Under the pieces are notes generated by a model. The model saw nothing but the letters and a program-made list of their open reading frames with translations. It did not search any database and was not told the origin of the DNA. A DNA stretch of 5,540 bases, taken from positions 1 through 5,540 of the forward strand of contig CAZXFL010000057.1 of the NCBI GenBank assembly GCA_964640385.1. Reading direction: 5' to 3'. Below are positions 1 through 5,422 of the stretch, one piece after another; the first letter of the stretch is position 1; every line of letters begins with the position of its first letter. The stretch is from JBBDIK01 sp964640385. GTDB taxonomy: Bacteria > Actinomycetota > UBA4738 > JBBDHU01. A program made the position numbers and the translations under genes.

Positions 1-381
1 ACGCTCGTGCACGGCGGCACCCGCGACGGCGCGTTCTTCCCGACGACCGTGCTGACGGATGTCACTCCCGAGAACCCCGCCTCCCAGGAGGAGTTCTTCG
101 CCCCGGTCGCGCAGGTGTACCGCGCGAAGGACGAGGCCGACGCCGTGCGCATCGCGAACGACACCCCGTTCGGCCTGGGCTCGTACGTCTACACCACCGA
201 CCAGGAGCAGGCGCTCCGCGTCGCCGACGGCATCGAGGCCGGCATGGTGTTCGTGAACGTCGTGGGCGCCGACGGCGCCGAGCTGTCGTTCGGCGGCATC
301 AAGCGCTCGGGCTCGGGCCGCGAGCTCGGCCGCCTCGGCGCCGACGAGTTCGTGAACAAGAAGATGATCCGCATCGGCTGA
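1..381 (+). CDS. Succinate-semialdehyde dehydrogenase, Sad/YneI type, C-terminal part (5' end outside window)
   Basis: The frame is open from base 1 and ends in TGA at 379-381, giving the last 126 residues of an aldehyde dehydrogenase, roughly the final quarter of a protein usually about 455-480 residues long. These enzymes oxidise succinate semialdehyde to succinate with NAD(P)+ in the cytoplasm, at the end of GABA breakdown. Visible family motifs are EEFFAPV (residues 30-36), PFGLG (56-60), the GMVFVN strand, and FGGIKRSGSGREL (97-109), followed by a GADEFVNKK tail. That tail resembles E. coli Sad/YneI (FGGIKNSGYGREL and EFVNKK) more than GabD, which supports the substrate call, but other short-chain semialdehydes remain possible. 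The catalytic Cys and Glu lie upstream of the window. Only 2 of 126 codons end in A or T, unlike the genes that follow. It runs convergent to the minus-strand block. Confidence 0.93.
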   Translation, partial: TLVHGGTRDGAFFPTTVLTDVTPENPASQEEFFAPVAQVYRAKDEADAVRIANDTPFGLGSYVYTTDQEQALRVADGIEAGMVFVNVVGADGAELSFGGIKRSGSGRELGRLGADEFVNKKMIRIG

Positions 382-400
382 CACCCAGGCGTCACGCACC

Positions 401-414
401 ACCCGAAAGGGTTT
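401..414 (+). terminator. Short GNRA-loop hairpin after the dehydrogenase gene
   Basis: ACCC-GAAA-GGGT is a perfect 4-bp stem closed by a GAAA tetraloop, followed by TT, 20 bases after the stop codon. The stem is short for an intrinsic terminator, so the terminator role is only a suggestion. Confidence 0.22.
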
Positions 415-498
415 CAGCCTGTGCCGAATCCGCGAAATGCAGACGTATCGGCGTTACCGGACCCAACTCTCCTCGAATCGCTAGACTCAGACGTCCCG

Positions 499-520
499 GA
501 ACAGAGCCCCTGTTCGATTT
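499..520 (+). terminator. Possible terminator hairpin in the convergent gap
   Basis: GAACAG (499-504) and CTGTTC (510-515) form a perfect 6-bp stem with the loop AGCCC, followed by GATTT. It lies between two convergent genes, where a terminator is expected, but no strong T tract follows on either strand. Confidence 0.3.
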
Positions 521-707
521 CGACCAGGATTTCTCCCGGCCCGGGCGAGGTGAAGGCGATGGCCAACTGAGCGCACATCCTCGGACGTGGACAACGGTCA
601 CGGCTACGGGCTTCGCTGACGAGGCTGGAGCTCCCCCAGGGAATCCGCCATCTCGGTGACGGCTCCGAGTTTAGTGGACAACTCCCGCCAGGAGAGGCGC
701 TAGAAGA

Positions 708-1517
708 TCAGGACCGCTGGCGCAAGCCGGTGAAGGCTTCCGCTTCGCTCCCGTTCCCTCCGGCGACCGGGGCTCGGCCCGACCGAGAGGTTCGGTGGTG
801 CTGCCGGCGACGACGGACCAACACCGACGGCACGAGGCCGGCGAGGACTCCCAACCCGAACCAGGGGAGATGACTCTCAAAGGCTGCCTGCGATCCCTCT
901 TGGGGCTCCGTCTCTAGGCTCTGAGCCCCGGGCGCTCTCGCAGGTTCGGGTCCGACCGCATCCTTCGCCGTAGCTTCGGCCCGTTCCAGGTCGCGGGTCT
1001 GTCTCCTCACTAGGGCCTGGGTCCGACTGAGGCGCCGTTCGAGCCCTTCGTTCTGCTGGATCAGCTGCGCCTCCCGTGCGGACGCCGCGATGATGACGGA
1101 CCCGAAACTGATCTCTTCCACGGCGCTGACCCTGCACGGTTGGTTGCACATCTCAAGCGCATAGCGTCCTGAGGTGGCGTTCGGAACCGTGAACGAGATG
1201 CTCGCTATCCACTGGGAAGCCCCGCCGTTCGAGCGGATGGCGATCTCTCCGACCGGGATCGCATTCGCAGGGATCTTCGGCGGGTCGATGCCGCCCGTGC
1301 CCGGCACGAGGTACCCCTGGAACGGGCCGTCGGAGACCTTCCCCTCGTTGCTACCGCTGCCGAACATCACGCGACCGGTCGCACGTTCGCCAGGCTGGTA
1401 GATCTCCTTGTTGAAGTTCCAAACGGCTCCACCGGCCTGAGCGGCATCTGGGCGGAACGCGAGCAGGGCGAGGGCGATCATCGTGCAGGTGATGAAGACG
1501 GATGGCAGTCGGCGCAT
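708..1517 (-). CDS. Secreted, C-terminally membrane-anchored protein with outside domain and helical stalk
   Basis: I do not recognise the family. The 269-residue product has a signal peptide (basic MRR start, hydrophobic core about residues 7-21, likely cleavage after AQA at 26-28). An outside beta-rich domain follows (about 29-145), with the motif YQPGERATGRVMF and a close cysteine pair CNQPC (C124, C128). A charged, Gln/Arg/Glu-rich stretch (about 147-187) looks helical or coiled-coil, followed by a Pro/Glu linker. A transmembrane segment (about 218-234) is followed by RRRR and a short basic tail. This predicts a type I protein with most of its mass outside the cytoplasm. I chose the ATG at 1517 because GAGGAGGGG lies just upstream and the signal peptide then begins at residue 1. 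The frame is open to an ATG at 1583, but that start has no ribosome site and would put 22 extra residues before the signal. It lies 232 bases downstream of the HEPN-like gene on the same strand; shared transcription is uncertain. Confidence 0.78.
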   Translation of the reverse strand: MRRLPSVFITCTMIALALLAFRPDAAQAGGAVWNFNKEIYQPGERATGRVMFGSGSNEGKVSDGPFQGYLVPGTGGIDPPKIPANAIPVGEIAIRSNGGASQWIASISFTVPNATSGRYALEMCNQPCRVSAVEEISFGSVIIAASAREAQLIQQNEGLERRLSRTQALVRRQTRDLERAEATAKDAVGPEPARAPGAQSLETEPQEGSQAAFESHLPWFGLGVLAGLVPSVLVRRRRQHHRTSRSGRAPVAGGNGSEAEAFTGLRQRS

Positions 1518-1522
1518 GGACG

Positions 1523-1531
1523 CCCCTCCTC
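1523..1531 (-). promoter_or_regulatory. Ribosome binding site deciding the start at 1517
   Basis: The minus strand reads GAGGAGGGG here, with its GGAGG core 8 bases before ATG 1517. It supports the shorter start over the upstream in-frame ATG at 1583, which has no such site. Confidence 0.8.
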
Positions 1532-1749
1532 TGGACTGGGCCCTGCCAATGAGACTGCGGGCGAGCGGGAAAGGTTCGCTCATGGCCGAAAAGTCCCGGA
1601 CGCCAGGCAGGAGCGACGAGAGTCGGCAACGTTGGGCTAACCCACCTGGAAGGTACGGCTCCGCCGCCCGCGGTGCTCAGGACGAAAGTAGGTGGTGGGG
1701 AGATTCCCTTCCTAGGGATGGTCAATCGGTTCCGGGTCGCCGATGCGCA

Positions 1750-2595
1750 TCACTCAGGTGGCGGGCTCTCGGCGACTCGCAGCAATTCCCTTCCGGCCTC
1801 CAGCGCGGCCTCCATCGGAGCGGTGGCGATTGGCTGGGCGTGCGCTACCGCGTTCCGAGCAGCGCGAACGGCACGAAGCTCGTCGGCGAACACGGCCTGG
1901 AAGCGTCTGGATGCCGCAGACGGAAGAGCGGCCATGGCGAACTCCACCCGCTCCCATGTCCGAATGAGGTTCTGCTTCGCGACCGCGTTTTCCGGTGTCT
2001 CAACAGCCTCAACTGTCGCTACCGCGTCCTGCATAAGCAGGTACTGGAGACCCTCCCCCTCCAGAGCAAAGACCCCGGCCTTTGCAGCAACCGCAGCCGG
2101 CGCAGCGAGAACCTGTTCGGCGAGAACGAGCTTCTCAACCTGGATTGATGCCGTGGCCGTCGCGCTGGCGGCAGTGTCCACCCGAACCGAAAGAAGGTCC
2201 AGCTTCTGATCGAGTGCCTTCTGCTTCTTCGCCTGCTCGACGACCTTGCGCTTGAGGGAGAAACCGAACGCGCCCGCCTCCTGCATGTCCGGGAGGATGA
2301 GGAGCAGGATCGCAACGCCGCCGATAATCACGACCGCGTCTGTGGCCGTCGCGCCGCCGCATGTAGGCTCGATGACGACCACGTTGTTCGCGACCAGAGC
2401 GGTGTCCTTACAAACCTCCAACGTGCCCCTCCAGGCCGATAGGGCTCCGAACGCCAGAATCGCCAGAACGGCGGCCCACCGGATGAGTTTCCAGACCCAG
2501 CGGAGGAACAACTTCCACCTGGGCTCCTGGCCGATCGGGTTCGTCGGCGGTGTGGTCGGGGGCAGAGGGTCGGATACCTTCGGCTTGGTGACCAT
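1750..2595 (-). CDS. Two-helix membrane protein with C-terminal HEPN-like RNxxxH motif
   Basis: I do not recognise the full-length family. The 281-residue product starts with a Pro/Thr-rich cytoplasmic-looking tail (about 1-25). A hydrophobic segment follows (about 37-54), then a short loop with C62 and C79, and a second hydrophobic segment (about 86-103). After a basic patch (SLKRK), an Ala/Lys/Gln/Glu-rich helical stretch runs from about 113 to 200 and looks coiled-coil-prone. The C-terminal part (about 208-276) has WERVEFA, then ELRAVRAARNAVAH, then another amphipathic helix. R247-N248-x3-H252 fits the Rx4-6H signature of HEPN domains, many of which are RNases in toxin-antitoxin and abortive-infection systems; some are inactive. 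The enzymatic role is inferred from this motif and its helical context only. The ATG at 2595 is fixed by an in-frame TAG 9 bases before it. There is no ribosome site at normal spacing, which matches a leaderless transcript (see promoter). Many hydrophobic membrane-sensor proteins could share this layout, so the HEPN call is moderate. Confidence 0.7.
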   Translation of the reverse strand: MVTKPKVSDPLPPTTPPTNPIGQEPRWKLFLRWVWKLIRWAAVLAILAFGALSAWRGTLEVCKDTALVANNVVVIEPTCGGATATDAVVIIGGVAILLLILPDMQEAGAFGFSLKRKVVEQAKKQKALDQKLDLLSVRVDTAASATATASIQVEKLVLAEQVLAAPAAVAAKAGVFALEGEGLQYLLMQDAVATVEAVETPENAVAKQNLIRTWERVEFAMAALPSAASRRFQAVFADELRAVRAARNAVAHAQPIATAPMEAALEAGRELLRVAESPPPE

Positions 2596-2601
2596 CGGCC
2601 G

Positions 2602-2631
2602 ACACTATTCCCCGTTCCGCACGTGAAGCAA
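2602..2631 (-). promoter_or_regulatory. Candidate leaderless promoter of the HEPN-like gene
   Basis: On the minus strand, TTGCTT (2631-2626) is followed after 18 bases by TAGTGT (2607-2602), matching the actinobacterial TANNNT -10 pattern. Only 6 bases separate the -10 from ATG 2595, so transcription would begin at or next to the start codon. This arrangement is typical of leaderless actinobacterial genes and explains the absence of a well-placed ribosome site. The spacer contains the palindrome CACGTG, a possible operator. Confidence 0.5.
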
Positions 2632-2843
2632 CCTCGCTGGACCGCCACTTTGTGCGATGAATCTTGTGCCTCCCGGCGCATCGCGTGAGCACCGAACGAA
2701 CGCGGCAGGAGTTGCGCACCGTCTTCGGACCGAACTGGCGCTCGCCGCGTCCTCGAGGCTACGGTTCTGGGGTGGCACCTGCCCTTGGTGGTCTGGACTG
2801 ACGCTTCTTCGAGGGAACGTCGCCCGAGGATGCCTCAGACGTG

Positions 2844-2870
2844 GTCAGTACGGACCTGGCGTGTCAGTAC
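2844..2870. repeat. Short direct repeat GTCAGTAC
   Basis: GTCAGTAC occurs at 2844-2851 and again at 2863-2870, 19 bases start to start, in the gap after the sigma-partner gene. Two close copies could be a regulator site, but an 8-base word may recur by chance. Confidence 0.3.
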
Positions 2871-2921
2871 CGCGGCGCATTGTCCCGTCAAGGCTCAACC
2901 GCGGACGGCTAGCAAGAGGAG

Positions 2922-3800
2922 CTACCCCTCGCAATCCTCCCCGTTCGGGTACCGGTTCGTCGGACTAACCCACACGTCGGTCTTTCCGTTGGCGATCGAG
3001 GCGCCATCGATCCCGACGAACTGATCTGCGATCAATGAAGCAGCGATCCCTTGGACGTCGTCGATCGAGCGGTCGCTTGACCGCCAGACCGCCTCGACGC
3101 CGAGCTCTTCGAGGATCGGCTGTGCTTCTGCGACGGTCTTGCCTGGGAGGCCGCTACAGTAGAGCATCTCACCCGGGTTGAAGGGATTGGGGTTAGCGGA
3201 ATAGAGTTCTCCATCCTGGGCGATACGGCCGATATCCACCACCGCATGACCCGTGAAGTTAAGCGGGATGCGAAGGCCGATCGGACACATCGGTCCGCCC
3301 CCGTCCGTGTAACACCCTGAACCGAAGATCCTCGTGATCTCGTGTCGCTGCGCGTCGGGATCCTCAGTCATGCCGAGAACCGTTCCGGCAAGACCCGGGG
3401 AGGTCGGCTCAAGTTTCACCTCGATCGAGAACCCGTGCTTGGCGAACGCGGCTTCCAGCTCTTGCTTGCTAGCTCGCGGATCAGTGATTATCGCGCTGAT
3501 GTACCCGTCCTTCTGGCGGAAATCGATGGGCCGGGCCAACGCTGCGTCAGGTCGGAAAGACTCTGGAACGACGAGAGCCAAACCGATTGCCAGGGTCGCG
3601 GCAGCGCCAAGTGCCACCCAGCGGCCCCGGCGGCGGCCTCTCGTTGCGGCGCGGACTGGAGCATCCTCCACCTCACTCGCGAGAATCTGGCTGAAGAGCT
3701 CCTGTGCTCCTGCAGTCCCGACCAGACCCGCAAACCCTTCCTCCGCGATCGGATCGAGTGTGGTCAGGTCACTCCCGTGGTCGTAACGATCGTTGTTCAT
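2922..3800 (-). CDS. Single-pass membrane partner of the ECF sigma factor, with outside PASTA-like repeat (putative anti-sigma/sensor)
   Basis: The 292-residue product has an inside N-terminal part (1-60) ending in the stop-transfer-like RGRRRGR, one transmembrane helix (about 61-79), and an outside part of about 210 residues. The first outside section (about 99-140) reads like a beta-alpha-beta unit beginning SAIITDPRASKQELEAAF. A middle section contains C163 and C172. Residues 213-280 follow the PASTA pattern: GLPGKTVAEAQPILEELGVE, then an acidic loop, then IANGKTDVWVSP. PASTA repeats bind peptidoglycan fragments or beta-lactams in kinases and penicillin-binding proteins. The N-terminal part has no HxxxCxxC zinc motif of classic ZAS anti-sigma factors, so its anti-sigma role is inferred from position: its ATG overlaps the sigma stop in ATGA, and the ribosome site GAGGAGG lies in the last sigma codons, implying translational coupling. 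It could instead be a co-expressed sensor that does not bind the sigma factor. Confidence 0.8.
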   Translation of the reverse strand: MNNDRYDHGSDLTTLDPIAEEGFAGLVGTAGAQELFSQILASEVEDAPVRAATRGRRRGRWVALGAAATLAIGLALVVPESFRPDAALARPIDFRQKDGYISAIITDPRASKQELEAAFAKHGFSIEVKLEPTSPGLAGTVLGMTEDPDAQRHEITRIFGSGCYTDGGGPMCPIGLRIPLNFTGHAVVDIGRIAQDGELYSANPNPFNPGEMLYCSGLPGKTVAEAQPILEELGVEAVWRSSDRSIDDVQGIAASLIADQFVGIDGASIANGKTDVWVSPTNRYPNGEDCEG

Positions 3801-4336
3801 GGGGCCTCCTCATTCGTTTCGGGGCGAGCAAGCATCGATTGAAGGCGTTTTCGAGCGCGATGGACCCGGATCTTGGCTGCATTGCCCGAGCAGCCGAGCA
3901 CGGCTGCAAGTTCCTCAGTGTTCAAGCCTTCCCAAGCAACCAAGCCGAGAAGGTCCCTGTCCGCGGCAGGCAGTCTTGCGAGAGCTTCAGCAAGATGTGG
4001 GTTCCCATCTTCGACGACGAGGCGAACCCGATGAAAGGCTTGCTCCTCGGCAAGTTTGGCTCCCAACCGTCGCTGGCGTCGAGCAGAGCGCTCCCCGTTC
4101 CAAAGCACACGACGTGCGACACCAAGGAGCCATAGGCGCGCGTTCTCCCCTTCAGGAACCTTGTCGAGCCGGCGCCAAGCTACGAGGAACGTCTCGGCCA
4201 CAACATCGGCGGCGTCCTCGCCGGATCGGGCGCGACGCGAAGCGTAGGCGGCGACGACCGAGAGGTTTTCTTCGTACAGATGCCGGAACCTCGACTCGGC
4301 ATCGGTAGTGCTGTCCGCCACGCCAGGGGATAGCAC
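3797..4336 (-). CDS. ECF-type sigma-70 family RNA polymerase sigma factor
   Basis: The 179-residue product has the two-domain layout of extracytoplasmic-function sigma factors, which direct RNA polymerase to stress or envelope promoters. Region 2 (about 16-84) shows FRHLYEENLSVVAAYASRR, the EDAADVVAETFLVAW core and LWLLGVARRVLWN. Region 4 (about 114-169) shows LARLPAADRDLLGLVAWEGL, the helix-turn-helix LNTEELAAVLGCSGNAAKIR and the RARKRL recognition end. The length is normal for the family. I use the GTG at 4336, but the start is uncertain. The GTG at 4321 is another option. A strong GAGGAGG at 4378-4384 precedes no ATG, GTG or TTG in this frame, only two ATC codons (4372-4370 and 4369-4367). 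The stop overlaps the start of the membrane partner by 4 bases, so the two genes form an operon and probably a sigma/regulator pair. Its target promoters cannot be told from the window. Confidence 0.94.
   Translation of the reverse strand: MLSPGVADSTTDAESRFRHLYEENLSVVAAYASRRARSGEDAADVVAETFLVAWRRLDKVPEGENARLWLLGVARRVLWNGERSARRQRRLGAKLAEEQAFHRVRLVVEDGNPHLAEALARLPAADRDLLGLVAWEGLNTEELAAVLGCSGNAAKIRVHRARKRLQSMLARPETNEEAP
3805..3811 (-). promoter_or_regulatory. Coupled ribosome binding site of the sigma-partner gene
   Basis: GAGGAGG on the minus strand sits 4 bases before ATG 3800 and is encoded by the two Glu codons near the end of the sigma gene. With the ATGA stop/start overlap, it points to translational coupling of the pair. 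Confidence 0.75.
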
Positions 4337-4432
4337 GCGCGGTAGCCCCGGCCAAGCTTGTTCCTCGATGATGGCGCCCTCCTCTTCATGCTCATCATGT
4401 CCGGTTTGGCCCAGAAGGTTTCATCCCTGACC

Positions 4433-4462
4433 GACCTAGCCCTGTCCACGAGAGCGCGTCAA
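4433..4462 (-). promoter_or_regulatory. Candidate promoter of the sigma/partner operon
   Basis: On the minus strand, TTGACG (4462-4457) is followed after 18 bases by TAGGTC (4438-4433). The -35 is good; the -10 lacks the final T. It would give a leader of about 90 bases before GTG 4336. No clear ECF-type autoregulatory promoter is seen, although GGAAC occurs in the leader without a matching -10 at the right distance. Confidence 0.3.
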
Positions 4463-4555
4463 ATCCCGTTAGAGGGCGAATCGCAGTTTTGGACTCCACG
4501 TAGTATTGGACCTTACGCGGTGCCAGCAGTCTTCGGCTTCGTGCACTCAAAGGGC

Positions 4556-4571
4556 ATCAGGATTTCCTGAT
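4556..4571 (-). terminator. Perfect hairpin spanning the stop codon of the protease gene
   Basis: ATCAGG (4556-4561) pairs perfectly with CCTGAT (4566-4571) around a 4-base loop, and the protease TGA lies within it. On the minus strand it is followed by GCCCTTTGAG rather than a T run. On the plus strand the following bases are T-rich. It may stop or stabilise the protease transcript. Confidence 0.35.
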
Positions 4572-5087
4572 TCGCTTTTCTTCTGCCTCCTCGATGCGGA
4601 CTCCGAAGCGTTTGTCGAAAGCATCCCATTCCTCGACCACGAGCGTATTCGCCGAACGCTGCATCGTTACGGTCCATCGATCCAGGAATCCGATCTGCCC
4701 CAGGAGCACGGACCAAGACGGCTTCCACCGGTCCACGACGCCTATCTCGGTTTCCCACTCGACGTAGTCGTCCATCGATTCGTCGGGGGTGTGGAGACGC
4801 AGAGTTGCCGGAACGAGGCCGACCTGAATCGTGTCACCGCCGATGCCGATGGCAACCTGGAATGCGGCGCTGTTGCGGTCAAGTCCTGCCGCCCGCGCCA
4901 CCCAGGGGGCGACGAGTGTGTGTTCAGATCCGCTGTCGACTAGAGCAGGCGCCATCTGCTCCATCCCAAGGAGGCTGACGTTCACGATCGGCCGCAGAAC
5001 GCTCCGACCCGTGTGGGCTGGGTACCGGTCATTGGAGTCGACGTCCTCGAAATACGGGTAGATCCAAGGGAACGGAGGCAGGGTCAC
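4557..5087 (-). CDS. Retropepsin-like aspartic protease family protein
   Basis: The 176-residue product carries APALVDSGSEHTLV at about 46-59, with the D51-S52-G53 active-site triad of single-domain (retropepsin-like, clan AA) aspartic proteases. A glycine-rich IGIGGDTI strand follows at 80-87, then VLLGQIGFLDRW (127-138), matching the second hydrophobic-Gly motif (LLGxxxLD) of the family. Such enzymes act as dimers with one Asp from each chain. No signal peptide or membrane segment is visible, so it is probably cytoplasmic. The tail (about 160-176) is rich in Glu, Lys and Arg. I chose GTG 5087: it is the first usable start after the upstream gene ends. The frame is open to an ATG at 5198, but those 37 residues overlap the upstream gene and look like its shadow. 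No clear ribosome site precedes GTG 5087; reading is probably coupled to the gene that stops 13 bases before it. The substrate is unknown. Confidence 0.8.
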   Translation of the reverse strand: MTLPPFPWIYPYFEDVDSNDRYPAHTGRSVLRPIVNVSLLGMEQMAPALVDSGSEHTLVAPWVARAAGLDRNSAAFQVAIGIGGDTIQVGLVPATLRLHTPDESMDDYVEWETEIGVVDRWKPSWSVLLGQIGFLDRWTVTMQRSANTLVVEEWDAFDKRFGVRIEEAEEKRIRKS

Positions 5088-5100
5088 GCGAGAAGTTGTT

Positions 5101-5349
5101 CTAGCCCAGACCGACGAGTTCGGGCTCGCCTTCAGACGGCACCCGCAGCAGCGTCGCGCCAGTGACCTGCTTTCCGTGGAGTTGTCGGTACACCTCATCG
5201 GGTGTCTCCGCGACCACGATCACGCGGCCATCCTTCATAGCTACCCACTTACCTTCGGCGCCACGTACCTGGTTCGAAACGCTGAGGGGGGTCATCTTCC
5301 TCATCAAGCTTCGCCTCCGAGCGAAGATTCGCTTCGCCCATCGTCTCAT
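5101..5349 (-). CDS. Small DUF5678-like protein upstream of the protease
   Basis: The 82-residue product begins with a very basic segment (MRRWAKRIFARRRSLMRK). The compact remainder starts GKWVAMKDGRVIVVAETPDE (about 34-53) and ends ATLLRVPSEGEPELVGLG. The GKWVA-x-DG start, the helix PDEVYRQL and the final strand with RVP match what I recall of the DUF5678 family, small proteins without known activity. ATG 5349 is favoured by GGGAGGG 7 bases upstream. ATG 5304 (67 residues, without the basic segment) also has a GGAGG 9 bases upstream and may be the true or a second start. The frame is open further to 5517, but that part is not protein-like. The protease GTG begins 13 bases after the stop, so the two are surely one transcript; such pairing suggests the small protein is a partner, regulator or substrate of the protease. 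Confidence 0.72.
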   Translation of the reverse strand: MRRWAKRIFARRRSLMRKMTPLSVSNQVRGAEGKWVAMKDGRVIVVAETPDEVYRQLHGKQVTGATLLRVPSEGEPELVGLG

Positions 5350-5356
5350 CTCATTA

Positions 5357-5363
5357 CCCTCCC
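5357..5363 (-). promoter_or_regulatory. Ribosome binding site of the DUF5678-like gene
   Basis: The minus strand reads GGGAGGG here, 7 bases before ATG 5349. It favours this start, but a second GGAGG at 5318-5314 precedes the in-frame ATG at 5304. Confidence 0.65.
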
Positions 5364-5392
5364 CGTCGAATCGACCCCAGACCTGCCGGCGC

Positions 5393-5422
5393 ACCGTAGC
5401 GAGGCAAGCGTGTGCAGAACAA
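5393..5422 (-). promoter_or_regulatory. Candidate promoter of the DUF5678-like/protease operon
   Basis: TTGTTC (5422-5417) and TACGGT (5398-5393) on the minus strand are 18 bases apart. TACGGT fits TANNNT. Transcription would begin near 5386, leaving a leader of about 37 bases with the ribosome site at a suitable distance. Confidence 0.35.

Larger units (their letters stand above)
382..707. other. Convergent intergenic region, no supported gene
   Basis: This 326-base gap separates the 3' ends of the dehydrogenase gene and the minus-strand membrane protein gene. It contains two small hairpins (listed separately). A 69-codon minus-strand frame at 392-601 shows no domain, no good ribosome site and low-complexity Pro/Arg/Ser content, so I do not call it. 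The 9-base word GTGGACAAC occurs at 587-595 and 674-682 in direct orientation, which is not clearly beyond chance. I see no transposase remnant, tRNA or attachment site. Confidence 0.6.
2596..2921. other. Intergenic region upstream of the HEPN-like gene
   Basis: This 326-base stretch lies between the stop of the sigma-partner gene and the start of the HEPN-like gene, both on the minus strand. It holds a likely promoter at 2602-2631 and a short direct repeat at 2844-2870. CCGCGG occurs twice (2870-2875 and 2899-2904). The open frames crossing it are Arg/Pro/Gly-rich, lack domains and I do not call them. No strong intrinsic terminator is visible after the sigma-partner stop. Confidence 0.6.

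Noticed and set aside
499..515. GAAC...GTTC inverted repeat considered as a LexA (SOS) box
   Set aside because: The half-sites are 9 bases apart, whereas the actinobacterial SOS box needs 4; a simple hairpin is more likely.
392..601. 69-codon minus-strand open frame in the convergent gap
   Set aside because: It has no ribosome site, domain or plausible composition, and long frames are common by chance at this GC.
587..682. Direct repeat GTGGACAAC, considered as an insertion-sequence end or remnant
   Set aside because: A 9-base repeat in this gap is not clearly beyond chance, and no transposase fragment or terminal inverted repeat is seen.
1742..1751. Perfect palindrome GATGCGCATC at the stop of the HEPN-like gene
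   Set aside because: It has no loop and would not form a terminator; no partner site was found, so there is no support for a function.
1351..2209. Long plus- and minus-strand frames overlapping the two membrane-protein genes, such as plus 1483-2148 and 1673-2209
   Set aside because: They are Arg/Ser/Ala/Thr-rich shadows of the real minus-strand genes and show no signal peptide, domain or ribosome site.
2657..2968. 103-codon plus-strand frame in the gap before the HEPN-like gene
   Set aside because: It runs into the end of the sigma-partner gene, is Arg/Gly/Pro-rich and has no recognisable feature.
5088..5198. Longer protease start at ATG 5198
   Set aside because: The extra 37 residues overlap the DUF5678-like gene in another frame, are Cys/Arg/Ser-rich, and do not look like a protease N-terminus.
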